NCBI GenBank assembly: GCA_950022655.1
Contig: OX465587.1
Location: forward strand, 31,809,716-31,873,715
Direction of reading: 5' to 3'
From: Alentia gelatinosa
Lineage: Eukaryota > Annelida > Polychaeta > Phyllodocida > Polynoidae
DNA length: 64,000 bases
The position numbers and the translations under genes were made by a program. Shown piece after piece: positions 22,705 through 34,450 of the stretch. Within the stretch, counting starts at the first letter, position 1, and each line of letters starts with the position of its first letter. Under the pieces are notes generated by a model. It saw nothing but the letters and a program-made list of their open reading frames with translations, searched no databases and was not told where the DNA came from.

Positions 22705-24038
22705 ATGGGAAGGAGAAGGAAGTTGGCGCCAGCCACGTCAGTCGATGAATTTAATTCGGGGGACTTTAGATCTAATTTGGTGGATTCTGACTAAGATCAT
22801 CAAGAAGAATCAACTGACAACCCGGTGGAAGAAAGAGCTACTAGATCAACCGCGTCGTCAGGATCGGGAGAGCAGATAATGGATCGGATGAATTGTTTAG
22901 AGGCATCTTTATTCACTGTTATTGGATTTCACCAGGAGAAAAAAGATTCTGTGTCGGTTCCTGCAACTGTGTCGATTCAAGATCAGGGTGCGGTTGGTGG
23001 AATCCAGAGTGACTCTATCAAAGACTGTATGTTGCCAGTGTCAAAGACTCCAACGGATCATGAAAACAAGACCAACGAAAAAGAGAAGGAGAAGACAAAA
23101 ACGGGTATTTATCTTTCTAAAAACTTTTTGAATGAAAATGAAAAACTTGTCACCATTGAAAAGTTGAATGTCATCAATCTTAAACTTTTGAAAGATCTAA
23201 TTCAAAAAGGGGAAAAAGTTGAACCTTTAGTAGAACATTTAATTTTACTCTCGGAAAAGGCTGAAACAAAAGTCTTTAACAGCGAGGCACTTCTCAAATA
23301 TGATAATTACGTTAAAGAAAGAGCGGAAAAGATAGGCATAAATGCCTTTGAGGGCATTGACCCTTCAGATATTGGGTCTGCTGGGGTGGACAGAAATTAC
23401 CAATCTGTTCGCCCTCTTGGTCGCCTCGCCTCCTCGTGGTGCAGACCGGATATGCTTGCACACAAGCATAACTAAAGCGACCGGGGTGGGTGGGGAGTTA
23501 GCTCAGTGGTAAAGAGCACAGGACTTTGTTGATTCGGGTCCCACTGCAGCCACTTTTCTCCTACATCCCCCAGCAGTGGTAGATTTACTGCTATATCAAA
23601 GGCCAATCCTTCTCATACCATGTCTATGTGGTGTGGGAAGTAAAAGAACTCTCACCTCGGTAAATGTGTAGGGGTGAGGTTTCCACCTAAATTCATTTCA
23701 TAGATTCGATCACCACCCTTGTGGTGTAAAAGAACCTTGAGAAAGTCTGGTTAGAACCTGCAATGGTTAACTGGACGTTAAATCAAACCAACCAACCAAC
23801 TTCAGATATTGTTCGCTATTTGTCTTACGAAGGTACTGTGAATGCGGCGATTTCCAAATCAAAAACTTTGAAAAAAACCGATAAAATTGGCTTTTGTAGG
23901 CTTTTCAATAGTGCGGAAAATGCATGCAAGTTTAGCAACTGCAAGTATAGGCATGTTTGCAACGAATGTAATAGAAAAAATCATGGGGCCTATGACTGCA
24001 AGTCTGGCAATAGTCAGTTTTCTAAAACAAATAAATGA
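22705..24038 (+). pseudogene. DIRS-like gag, SINE-interrupted
   Basis: The frame begins MGRRRKLAPATSVDEF and meets TAA at 22792. It continues in the same frame from 22795 through a charged Lys/Glu-rich stretch and a helical region (LVTIEKLNVINLKLLKDLIQ). The SINE enters after the codons for DPSDI. After the second copy of the 12-bp target duplication the same frame resumes and ends in a Cys/His-rich segment (FCRLFNSAENACKFSNC, then RHVCNECNRKNHGAYDC). This resembles the zinc fingers of DIRS-type Gag proteins that package element RNA. Start choice is by position and is uncertain. Confidence 0.78.
23375..23799 (+). repeat. SINE copy 3 (head type 1, alternative tail), 12-bp TSD
   Basis: The target CTTCAGATATTG occurs at 23363-23374 and 23800-23811. 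The 5' head begins GGTCTGCTGGGGTGGACAG. The A box TAGCTCAGTGG is at 23499-23509 and the B box GATTCGGGTCCC at 23531-23542, followed by the family body. The 3' end differs from copies 1, 5 and 6: it reads AACCTGCAATGGTTAACTGG then CCAACCAACC. The same phrase ends the LINE D piece at 40206-40452. Confidence 0.95.
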
Positions 24039-24189
24039 AGGGTAGGTGCAGAGCAATGCTATTTCACTTCGGGTCAATTTGATGACAATGTATCAAATAA
24101 GGAATGTGTTGGTTCTATAAATAACCAAGTTGTTGGCGTTACTGCCAGTAACGTTGTAAATACTGTTTGCTCTGAGGCACCAAATGTAG

Positions 24190-25452
24190 ATGGAGAATGA
24201 AAGTGATATGGGTTTATCAGCTTGCCATTTAGGCTATTGTGATTGTGTTCATTTGATAGGCGGGAAAAAGGCTCAATTGAAGCCGTGTCGGGCCTATAAA
24301 TATATTTTTGATACTAATCAAAATTCGAACTTATCGGAAGAAGATAAAAATTTCATTTGGGATGGAATTAACCATGGTTTTAAGATTGTTGATGATGGTT
24401 GCTCGGTCTCTTACGACTGCGATAATTATAATTCTATACTGGATGAGAAATTTTATGCTCAAATGTCTGATATTGTTAGCGACGATATTGAAAACGATAG
24501 AATTTCTAAAGTCACTACTGCACCTCAATGTATACATGCCTTAGGCGCCGTGGTAAAATCAAACGGGAAATTGCGGCCTATAACTGATTGTTCTATGCCT
24601 ATAACGGGTAGTATAAATGATAATATGTGTAGTACTTTTACGGAAATTACCTATAACTCGGTTTATTCTGCAGCAGAATGTTTAAATGAGGGTTGTTATT
24701 CGGTTGTAGTGGATCTTAAGTCAGCTTATAGATCTGTTAATGTTTTTGCTGAACATACCAAATATCAAGGCCTAAGATGGGATTTAGGCTCGGGTCCGGA
24801 ATTATTTTGCGATAATAGGCTCTGTTTCGGCCTACGCTGTGCACCAAGTATTTTCACTAAGTTATCTAACTTTATTGTGGATTGTGGACATCAAGAAAAT
24901 ATACCAATAATTATAAATTATCTTGATGATTTCTTGATAATAGGCTCAACTTACAATGAATGTTTAAACTACTGGGATATATTCATTTCTATGGTAGAAT
25001 CTCTTGGTTTTGAGGTTTCAAGGGAAAAACTTACTCTTCCAGCAACTAAAACTGTTTTCTTGGGTATCACAATGGACAGTATGGATATGAGTCTTACTCT
25101 TCCAAAAGAAAAAATCAAAAAACTCAATACTGCTGTAAATACTGCATTGGAAAAGGGATCGGGGACTAAGAAAGATTTTGAAATCCTGGGAGGTATTATT
25201 TCCTTTTGTTCACAAATAGTCAGGGGTGGAAGAACTTTTAGCAGAAGATTCTTTGATCTTAGTGCCAGAACTCGTAGAGGTGTCAGGGTTGCCATAGATG
25301 ATGAGGCTAGGAAAGATCTTGAGTGGTGGAAATTTTTTTCCAAAACTTTTAATGGTCGTGCTATTATTCAAACTGAGTGTTTTGAGGTACCTATTGTATG
25401 GGATTCATCGGGTAGAGGTTTCGGAGTTTGGGCTGGCAAAGACTACGTATTA
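24190..25452 (+). pseudogene. DIRS-like reverse transcriptase and start of RNase H
   Basis: From ATG 24190 (preceded by an in-frame TAG) the frame carries RT motif A (VVDLKSAYRSV, about residues 174-184), LCFGLRCAPSIFTKL (motif B-like), and the catalytic NYLDDFLIIG (about residues 244-253). The connection region (KDFEILGGIISFCSQIV) follows, then the first RNase H block (VWDSSGRGFGVW, about residue 398) with its Asp. At 25450-25452 it meets the TTA target site of the Harbinger insertion. The open frame to 25755 beyond this is transposon sequence. It continues in frame at 32962. Confidence 0.9.
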
Positions 25453-25490
25453 AGGCCTACATCCACCAAAGTTGATGAATCCGTCCGTCA
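25453..25490 (+). repeat. Harbinger left TIR
   Basis: The outer 22 bp pair perfectly with the right end. After a short gap the pairing resumes through GAATCCGTCCGTC. Total is about 38 bp. Confidence 0.93.
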
Positions 25491-25860
25491 AGAAAAGTCG
25501 AAAAAAAAATTAAAAAATCGACGGAATTCAGTATCTGTCGGCAGTAGAAGCGTATTTCTCCGTCAACGTTTGCACTGTTCCGTCGGAAAAATTGTACGGA
25601 TCTTTCATTCCCTCTTCCACAGAGGCCGTCGCCGTCCAAAATTGAGCAAACCGTCAACTTTTAAATCAAATAACCTGTACGGAAGTTGGTGGAAGTCATT
25701 TTGTCCGTTCAACGTCCGTCTAAATACTTTAAATTTACCACCAGAATTCCAATAAAATGTCAATTCTGACGGACGGATCCAATATCAAACCATGTTTGAT
25801 ATTTTTTCCCCGTCGACGGATATCTGCGCATTCACCATTCACTCCGTTGTCGCCATCTAG
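25491..25860. promoter_or_regulatory. Left subterminal CCGTC/GACGG cluster
   Basis: CCGTC, CCGTCGG, CGTCCGTC, GACGGACGG and relatives occur about a dozen times in both orientations between the TIR and the first gene. In characterised Harbingers the Myb-like partner binds subterminal repeats to recruit the transposase, so these are candidate binding sites (inference). Confidence 0.6.
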
Positions 25861-25961
25861 TGTCAAATGTCTCAACTATTACTACGTTTCCTATCCGCTA
25901 GAGGTTGTGTTTGGCAGTCATGTGGCCTGATCATGTGACCAGGTTTGTACGGCTGAATAAA

Positions 25962-28900
25962 ATGGCGCCCAAGGTACGCGGAAAGCGCTCCAACGCTGGA
26001 AAGAAAGAGCAACCCGCATCTAAACGTGGTAAGACTGCATCAAAAACTGTTGAGTCAGTAGCGGGAACATCTGAGGATAAAAAAGAACCAGTTAAACGTG
26101 GCCGTGGGCGTCCAAGGCGTAACTCCACCCCGGATAAAGTTTGTGTGCTCGACTCTAATGTCCCGGAAACAAGTAACGCAGCCCCCCGTAAAGCAACACT
26201 CGGCGGGCGGCGGGCGGTTCCTAGGCAGGACCCAAGCAAATCTGAAGACTGTGATGCTGACAAAAGTTCAATTGTTGATGTCCCTGACGGCGCTGACGGC
26301 ACAGATGGTGGGGGAGAAAGTGAGTCAGAACTATTTGGAGTTTCCCTAAAAGACAAGAAAGCCATTTTAGCCATTATACAAAAATCTAGGGAGGATGAGG
26401 CAAATCTTAAAGTCAAAAGTCTACCAGAATCCGACCACGCTTCTGATGTAGTGAGCATAGACGATTCTGAAGATTTGGCCAGTGGCAGTGTACATGAAGA
26501 TAGTCAGCTTACCATGGACGGTGCTCTTGATTATAGTAAACTACCTGTGGATGAATCCGATTCACTACCCTCGGACATTGAAGCACACGATGACGACGCT
26601 GGTACTTCGACAAAATTGAGGATGTCTCAATTGGATACTTCCATCTACGATGATCCTAACAAAAATCATGAAGATTGGTGGACGGAGGATCAGACACGGG
26701 AGGTGACCCTGTGCGAATTATGGGAAGACGAAACCTCATTGTACGACTTCAAACACAAAGGGTATCTTAATGCCGATGACAGGAATACGATAATGAAAAG
26801 ATTTGCAACTATACTGCAAGTACCACGTAAGTTATGAAATTGTACTTCTGAAAATGTTTTGTAATTTCTTTGCCGGCGATCCATATTTTGCATGTCATCC
26901 TAATTAAATTTGCTCAAAAGATATTATCAACTAGTTGCACACTTTAAAATGCACATTTTGTCTGTAATACCAACCAAAAAACTTTAATGCCACAATATTT
27001 TACTTAAACTATAGAATAGTATTTAGCCATTAACAGGCAGAATATTATAAGTTGGTCCTTTAATTTGTCAAATTGTAAGGTCAAATTAGTTTAATGTTAG
27101 AATTAAAACAAATTATCACTGTAAAAAACACAAATCTCAAAATAATCATAAATCATTTATTTATTCCCTTGTTAATACAGGAATTTAATTATATTTGAAT
27201 GTTTCTCTTCTTTCAGCTCACATCATCGAGACACGCATGGCCAGCCTTCGGAATCACTATCAACGTATGCACCGTTCCGTCAAAAGTGGCTCTGAACCTG
27301 ATGGAAGAACAGAACGTCAGCGAGAAATATTGAGCATGCTATCCTTCCTACGGCAGCACATTAAAACGTCATCCAGCCTGTCATCGTATACTGGGAAAAG
27401 TCCAGCTCACAAGGGATCCCTGAAAGTCAAAGAGAACTTAAAGTCAACTCCAAGATGTACTGGAAAGACAAAGGTATGTTGTTTGTAAATTAATGGTTAA
27501 TACTAGCTACTGGAACATTATTTTCTTCATTACATAAAAGTCAAACATGCCATTGTTTCTATCAGCAGTTACATACTCGTACTTGGAATGTTGCCGGACG
27601 GTAAACACATTTCCGGGGAACAGAGACTAAACTACAATATAAAAGAATTTTGCGTCTGTAGTGACAATGGGCTGTAGCAAAAGGCTATGGCATTTTGTGT
27701 ATCATTTCTTTTATTAGAATCTATTCAGTAAACAGTACTAGGTGTATAGTGTATAATTACAATGTAACATATTGATTGAGCCTGTAGGGAGTTAGTTGTC
27801 CGTCAATTTTATTTCAAAAATAGCCATCGAGCCTGCGGTATGAAGCCATACTTTGTCATCAGTTGACTTTGTATGGGCACCCGTCTGCGTCTTGTAGATC
27901 AATACGTTCTCCAATAAATGAATAACAGATTATATTTAGCTAAAGTTTAAATGAGATATCAAATTTTTAAAGCTATTGCAATCATGTAAAAGTTGGTATA
28001 AAGTCTAACAAATATATAAGTCAACACAGTCGGTCTATAGATAATTATTTTTTGGGACTTACTTAAACAAATTTTGACATTACACATTTGTTTGATTAAA
28101 TGGTTTGGCACCAAATTAATACATTCAACAACGTCGCATGTATTTAACAAATTCATACTTATCCACATATTTATTATTTGATTTTTTAGGACATAACATC
28201 TGATGACGAAGCGTCGTTGGACAAGGAACTACCATGCGGCGCAGTGTTACTGGATAATACATTGTCACCGATACCAAAACCGCCCACGCCAACCCCATCC
28301 GAGGTTGGCAGTGAAATAGACTTCATAGTGAATACAAAACATTACAGTTTCAACTCACGATTGTCCGATGAGAAAGCTGTTGATGCCTCGATCAAAAGAT
28401 CAGATCGACTGTCAAAAAAGACAAAAACTCAAAAAAAAACAGAAGACCCATCAAAAATTAAAAAAACCCATCGGGGCCTGGGTAGTGATGTAGGCGTCAA
28501 CGTCGACACTGGTAGTTCTTCATGTCGTGATACAGCACCCCTTGCAAAACGTCAGTTGCTGAAAAAGACGTTCCAAAACAATACAAATGTCGGCCTAAAA
28601 GAAATTGAAAAAAAGTCTGGGAAAGAAGCCGTTGAAGGGATCCAGGACTCTTACGATCTGTTTGCTGTTAAAGCAAAGTTGGTGAAAACAACAGCGGCTG
28701 AACGCAGTCTCTTCCTGGATCTTCAGGCAGGAGACTCAACCTTGACAGTCGATAAACAAAAAAACAAAGACAATGTAAGTAATGTCAAAGAAATGCCGAA
28801 GCCGAGTACTACTAAGAAAACAGCCGCTGAAAGGAAAAAAGCTGCGATGGTTGACACAGCCCCAAAAGTTCAAAAGTCATATGATGTTAAACTTGACATG

Positions 28901-29239
28901 AGCACCTGGTTCAAGCAACAGGGTCCTTCCTACCGCTCAGCTCAAGAGGCAACTAAAAAAACGAAGGATAAAGAGAAGGAGAAGGCAGTGATGCTGTTCA
29001 TGGAAGAAAAGAAAAAAAAAATGGACAAATTCCAAGAAGACATTTCTCAAATGGCAGCAAAGACGGAGGCTACAGCTGCGGCCGTGAACTCAGTTTCCCC
29101 GGAGCAGTCGTGGGCGGATTCACTCGTGCCTCAACTTCAACGTATGGAGCAGGATCGTCGTGATTTTTTTATGCATCATGTCTACGGACTTGCCTTGAAA
29201 GCTATTAGAGGAAAATGGCCGTCGGAGGATATGGACTAG
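25962..29239 (+). CDS. Harbinger accessory DNA-binding protein (MADF/Myb-SANT-like), 3 exons
   Basis: Exons 25962-26826, 27217-27473 and 28190-29239 sum to 2172 nt, giving 723 residues with no internal stop. Introns have GTAAGT...CTTTCAG and GTATGT...TTTTTAG boundaries. The start MAPKVRGKRSNAGKK opens a basic, AT-hook-like region (KRGRGRPRR), followed by an acidic stretch. A MADF or Myb/SANT-like domain then begins at WWTEDQTREVTLCELWEDE and spans intron 1 (TRMASLRNHYQRMHR). The last exon is Lys-rich with a probable coiled coil (EKAVMLFMEEKKKKMDKFQE). PIF/Harbinger elements carry such a second protein, which binds the ends and brings the transposase to the nucleus. The upstream in-frame ATG at 25905 is a weaker candidate. 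The gene looks intact and is convergent with the transposase. Confidence 0.88.
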
Positions 29240-30442
29240 GTTGTTGAGATAATCGATCATGTGTCATCATAATTATGGTGACTTTATAATTACTTTAAAC
29301 CTGACTGGTGCTATGCAGATACTTGTTTTAGCTAGTAGTGTGTATTGTTCGTTTGTTTGACATGAGAGGAGTCTGGTACGACCCGTCCAAGTTTATTTAG
29401 TATACAAAAGGAACGGATAATTTTGTTAACCATGCTTGTATTCTCCTTTGAGAAAAGTTTGCAGATTTGTTAAGTTATTTTATTAGTAATAAGGTAGATG
29501 AAGTTTATTATATTTATCTATTTTGAAAGTTTATTTTTACGGGTGTTCTCATATATTCTTTTTTATATATTTAATTTAATTTATGGTAGTACTTGTCATA
29601 TAGGTATAGTTTGAATAACGGTGGAAATCTACATGTTGGTTATCATTCTCATTTAAAGGTACAAAAAAGATGTACTTCCTAGATTCTTCTATTGGAAAAT
29701 GTGTAGTTCTAAGTCATGTTTTTCTTGCAGTATCGGAAAAGTTCTACCTGCATCTGCATTAATTACTCTGCGCATGGTCCATCCAGATTACTGTATTGGC
29801 CTTGGTGGATGTGCCTTTCAATCAAAAAGTGTTTGGATTTTTGTTAACGATAAATAACCTGTGACTGGAGAAGTGATCAAACTGTATCAAAAAACTTTTA
29901 TTTGGATGGCATAAAGGAGATATTATGCTGACAATCAGATACCACCTTCATTTAAATAGTTGCTAGCTTTAATGTCAAAGATAGCATGACTATGAGTACA
30001 AGAAATCATTCCAGAAATTACATTTTCATGTTATCCAAAGCATAATTAGAAGTCCGTACGGTGGACGGAACAGTTAGTGTTTACAGTCAGTAGTCAACTT
30101 CATACATATAGATGACATCGGCAGGAGGCAGTATGAAATTGACGACTGGCCAAGAGCGAAATCCGTACTGTCCACAGTACGGATGTCTGTTTTATATTAT
30201 AGGAGTAAATATTAATAAAAAATACTCAGAAAATTACAAATTTTTGCGTCACAACAGATAGACAGTTACGTACTATTTTTTATTTGTTGGCACAGATAAA
30301 TACTTGAATGTGCTATATATACTCTTGTTTTTGTTGATACTACACAATAAAGTTGTTCTTTCACAGTTAAAAGATCATCTACATGTATGTTTTATTTCTT
30401 CCGGTAAAATAACATGATTGGAGTAGAAAGATTACTTTAATC
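29240..30442. other. Convergent 3' intergenic region of the Harbinger
   Basis: No frame is present. An AATAAA at 30346-30351 (+) could end the accessory-gene transcript. A small palindrome, TCCGTACTGTCCACAGTACGGA-like, lies near 30161-30183, and a related CCGTACGGTGGACGG near 30055. Confidence 0.5.
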
Positions 30443-32665
30443 TTAACGTTCAAAAAAGAAATCATGTTGCAGGATCACATCATACTGATACTGCAGTTCC
30501 CCTTCCTTTGTCATACACCAGTCGGCAAGGTTGTTCCGCATTTGCTTCACCCGAGCACTCCTATTTCTGATCACGGTCGGATCACCGCCAGCTAGGGCAA
30601 GTTCACCCCTCCAAATTCCCCTGTGTTGCACATAGTCACGGTCTTCCCAATCCGTTGCTTCCTTTGGAATATACACTTTGCCAGCACGTTCCCGTAGGAA
30701 GTTGTGAAGCACAATGCACGCCATGACTACTTCAGCAGCATGTTCAGGTGTCATATCAATCTCTCTTCTCAGAATCCGGAAACGTGTTGCCAAAATTCCA
30801 AAGGCATTTTCGACAATCCTACGGCAACGTGATAGACGGTAGTTGAAAATCCGTTGTTTCATGGTTAACTTGGAAGAGGGATACGGTTTCATGAGGTGCT
30901 CCGTCATCTCGAACGCATCAACTGCGACAAAATAGTATGGCAGGTCACCCTTGTAGCCCGGGAATGGGACAGCTTCTGGAACCCCCAACGGATTGCTCTC
31001 ATCTTTGAGATCTTGCTGCAGGGAACAGAACTTCCACAAAGTTGAATCGGATGATCGTCCCTCAGCCCCAACGTCCACGTACATGAAAGAGTAGTTGGCA
31101 TCTACCATGGCGAAGAGGACTATACTGAAGAATTTCTTATAGTTGTGATACAGGGTTCCGGTTTTCTTGGGCTTTATTATGCGGATATGTTTCCCATCTA
31201 GTGCCCCGAGGGCATGTTCCAGCGGTCGTGGAAATCTTGTGAAACTCTATCCCACTCTTCTTTCGTTTTAGGTGACTGAAAACAAGACCACAAACATTTA
31301 GCAAACATATAAAGTAATGATATTAATAATAAAGAATATTTTCATAATTAATACATAACATAAAGTAACAGATTAATTGTCCAAATAATAATATTTTACT
31401 TTTATAAACTAATAGGAAACGTTCTTTATGTGACAAAATTAGTAATTAGTGAACTATAATACCAAATTACATGATTCTTAATTAAGAGATACTATTATAT
31501 ACTTTAAATTTATAAGTGCATATTAACAGGACTTGTAATACCTTTAGAAATTCTTCATGTAGCACAGCGTAAAGGGCTTTGCAGGTGTCTCTCACTATAG
31601 GAAGGACGGAACTTTCACCGACGAGGTAACTTTGATGAAGAGTGGTGACACTGTCCCCTGGAAAAGTAATGCCGAAATTACAGTAAAAATTATGTAATAA
31701 ATAGATAAAGATGATTTATGTGAAATAATTGGTTTATGATGGAACATTCAGAGGATTCTATTTCTTCATATTTATAATACAGGAATTTTAATTTGCTATT
31801 AGGAAAAGGCACATTAGGAATTTTGACGCTGACATATATTTTAAGGTAAATTAAGTGCACAGTCTAACTTATGTACCGGTATATATATTTTTTATTAACA
31901 AAATTATTATTTGATAATGAACACGTACCTCTAGTGAGATACCTGATAGTAAGGCTCAGACGCTCCTCTGGGGTTATTGCCTTCCTGTAGTTGGTGTCTT
32001 GCCTACGGATGAGGGGGGCAACACGGTCTAGTAGCTCCATGTAAACTGCTGGAGGCATCCTTGTTGTTTTTGTGAACACACTTTGACAGCCTAGCTGAAA
32101 ATAATAATTACAGGAGGTCAATTATTATACATACAAGTTGATTATCTTAATAATTTCTTTATTTTAACCAGCTTACAGTTCAAGCGTGCGTTAACATGTT
32201 TTTAAGGTTTATTATAAAATTTGGACATACGGTCAAGTCTGAGCAGCCCGCCCTTTTCGGTGGAGGCATAAATACAAGTCGAACCATGGTTGACAGGGAG
32301 TGGGGTTGGGGGGGGGCTGTTCTAATTTAAAATATAAACTATAGTTTAATATGCTGCGATGGACTGACATGATCATTACCACAGTAGCTGAAGATGCTTG
32401 ATGTATATATGATTTAAGATAAAGATTTATAAATACATACTCGCACAAAATCAGATTCGAGCTTTGCCAAGGTGTTCCGCTGTGTCACGTCTGTTCGTGG
32501 CTCGAGGAACGGGGACATCCAGAAAGCATGTTGGCGCGGACGTTTTATCCCTCCAACGATTAAGCAGTCGTCATCAGCATCTTCCAGAGCTATGCTTACT
32601 GCCAACGAAATCACTTTGAACCTGTTTACAGATACATCAGTTAGAAGCCTTTGGCGCTTCGACAT
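30443..32665 (-). pseudogene. Harbinger DDE transposase, 4 exons, one frameshift
   Basis: Minus-strand exons are 32665-32441, 32094-31929, 31657-31542 and 31275-30443. Boundaries are GTATGT/TTTTCAG, GTACGT/TTTCCAG and GTATTA/TTTTCAG, and phases agree at all three junctions. The first exon encodes MSKRQRLLTDVSVNRFK; an in-frame ATG at 32743 would add 26 residues. DDE_Tnp_4-type motifs are GALDGKHIRI (first Asp), VDVGAEGRSSDSTLW (second Asp) and RRIVENAFGILATRF (Glu). The frame breaks near 31210: upstream ends ...DRWNMP in one frame and LGALDGKH is in another. A single CATGCCC lies at the break, and loss of one copy of a CATGCCC doublet (7 bp) would explain it. Family length is usually about 350-450 residues, which fits. 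The protein cuts and joins the TIRs into TWA targets. Confidence 0.88.
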
Positions 32666-32779
32666 GTTTGAACAACGTGTTGGAACTGCGTGTGTGCTAG
32701 AACAAAAGTAGTCAATTTGTTCATGCGTAGTACCCGATGTCACGTGACTGTCACATGGCTTTTCTAGGTCAGGTTTACT

Positions 32780-32923
32780 AATCCGTGACTACGGACGGGC
32801 TTCAATAAGTAGACGGACGGACGGATGGACGGACGGATGGTTGGTGGAAGACGGTTTTTCCCGTCCGTCGGGTAACCGTCGACACATCTGTCGAGTTTTT
32901 TGACGGACGGCTCAATAAAATGA
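32780..32923. promoter_or_regulatory. Right subterminal GACGG cluster
   Basis: GACGGACGGACGG, GACGGACGGATGG, CCCGTCCGTCGG and further copies lie in both orientations just inside the right TIR, upstream of the transposase start. They mirror the left cluster. Confidence 0.6.
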
Positions 32924-32961
32924 CGGACGGATTCAATACCAACTTTGGTGGATGTAGGCCT
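32924..32961 (-). repeat. Harbinger right TIR
   Basis: This is the inverted partner of 25453-25490, followed directly by the second TTA at 32962-32964. Confidence 0.93.
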
Positions 32962-33310
32962 TTAGGGACATGGGATGACAGTTTTTCTATGGAATGTCTA
33001 TCTGATCATATTGTTGAGGGCCCTACTGAAGATGTTGGTATTTTAAACATTAATGTAATGGAATTGTGGCCTATTGTAATAGGCTTGAAACGTTGGGATT
33101 TGGCCTTTTCAAATAGGAAAATCCATTTGATAACTGATAATGCTCAGGTTATGTCGATGATCAATACAGGTAGAAGTCATAATTCAGTTTGCATGGGTTG
33201 GCTACGGGAAATATTCTGGTTCTGTTTTGTTTATAACATCCAGCTCGTGGCTACTTATATTAGATCTGAGGATAATATTTAAGCGGATTTTCTTTCTCGT
33301 ATATCATATA
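32962..33310 (+). pseudogene. DIRS-like RNase H, C-terminal part
   Basis: Directly after the Harbinger the RNase H frame resumes in the same phase as at 25452. It reads NINVMELWPIVIGL (catalytic Glu), LITDNAQVMSMI (Asp) and YIRSEDN. A TAA at 33280 cuts it one codon before ADFLSR, the conserved end of DIRS RNase H. The premature stop shows decay independent of the transposon. Confidence 0.88.
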
Positions 33311-33364
33311 AGGGTTATTTCGCGAAATGTATTAAGGTTCTCGTTGATAACGATATGTGTTGTT

Positions 33365-34321
33365 CTGTTATCTCCAGATCCCGGGCTCTTAGAACTACAA
33401 TTCCAGTCGGAGGTTTTTCTCTTATCGGGTGTTTCAGCTAATACAGCTAAGTCTAGGTCTAATCAACTCAACAAGTATCTTACGTTTTGTTCAAGGTTTG
33501 ATCTGATTCCTTTTCCCTGTACTGCCCATCAAGCAGGGTTGTACTCGGTTCACTTATCCTCGACTCTCTCTGCTAATTCCATCAAGAATTATTTGTCAGG
33601 GGTCTAGTATTATCAGAAACTACGTGGTTTTGAAGATTTTTCATCAGATTATAGGTTAAAACTTATTCTAAAAGGTATAGCCAAATCGAAAGGTTGTCAG
33701 GTTTCTACAAGGCATTCTTTGTCTCAATGGGATTTACTTCAGATTTTCTCCAAATTATCTTTAGATGATAATTCGGATTTGGTATTTTGGTTGGCTGTCA
33801 TCACTGGGTTTCGGGCGCTTCTTCGTAAGTGCCACTTTACACTTTCCGACCACACTCTTAAGGTCAAGGATTTTAATTTTGCAAGTGATCATTTGGAAAT
33901 CAGGGTTCGTTCCTCCAAGAGTGACCAATTAGGTCAAAAACCACACTCTATCTATTTGGGTATTCTGGAAAGTTCACCTTTCTGTGTCTTTTCTGTGGCA
34001 AAAAGGGTTATTTCATCCAATAATCTTACTTCTGAGGATTTTTTATTCTCTTTTAGGTCCTCTTCAACTCTGGTAGTTTTACCTTATCCATTTTTCAACC
34101 ACAGATTAAAGCACATTTGTGGTTTGATTGGTATTTCCCCGGTTTCGGTTAGATCTCACTCCCTAAGGCATGGTGGGGCCTCCTTTTTGGAGTCTGTGGG
34201 TATCCCTACTAGTATTATTATGAAACGGGGTAATTGGTCCTCTAACGCAGTATTTACTTATCTCCATCAATCGGTGGAATCACAAGTTAAATCGGATCTA
34301 AAAGTTCTAAAAAGTATGTGA
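33365..34321 (+). pseudogene. DIRS-like tyrosine recombinase
   Basis: The N-terminal SAM-like core-binding region (ANTAKSRSNQLNKYLTFC near 33437; SANSIKNYLSGV) is followed by an in-frame TAG at 33605. It continues through the catalytic domain: TGFRALLR (first Arg), VRSHSLRHGGAS (His-x-x-Arg), RGNWSSNAVFTYLHQS (Trp/His position and nucleophilic Tyr). The R-H-R-Y set is complete. The enzyme integrates the circular cDNA by strand exchange without making a target duplication. The true start is unclear because upstream sequence overlaps the RNase H frame. Confidence 0.88.
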
Positions 34322-34450
34322 TTGTGTCTTTGGCAGGGTTGTTGGCCGTATTTAATTATATATTCCTGCCAAATTCCACTGTTCTTGTTGTTATTTATTA
34401 ATTAATATATATTACTATATTTCTAGTTCTCTTAGGACGAATATCATATG

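Larger units (their letters stand above)
25453..32961. mobile_element. PIF/Harbinger transposon, 7509 bp, in DIRS RNase H
   Basis: Terminal inverted repeats begin AGGCCTACATCCACCAAAG (left) and end CTTTGGTGGATGTAGGCCT (right). They are flanked by the 3-bp duplication TTA at 25450-25452 and 32962-32964, as PIF/Harbinger elements make (TWA). Two convergent genes lie inside: a MADF/Myb-like DNA-binding protein on + and a DDE transposase on -. Both ends are packed with CCGTC/GACGG words. The intact target duplication and long TIRs suggest a fairly recent insertion. Confidence 0.95.

Noticed and set aside
23499..23545. tRNA gene
   Set aside because: A- and B-box words are present, but they belong to the SINE head. 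The sequence lacks a complete anticodon arm and acceptor stem.
25453..25755. C-terminal extension of the DIRS reverse transcriptase
   Set aside because: The frame beyond 25452 is Harbinger TIR and subterminal sequence. The true continuation is at 32962.
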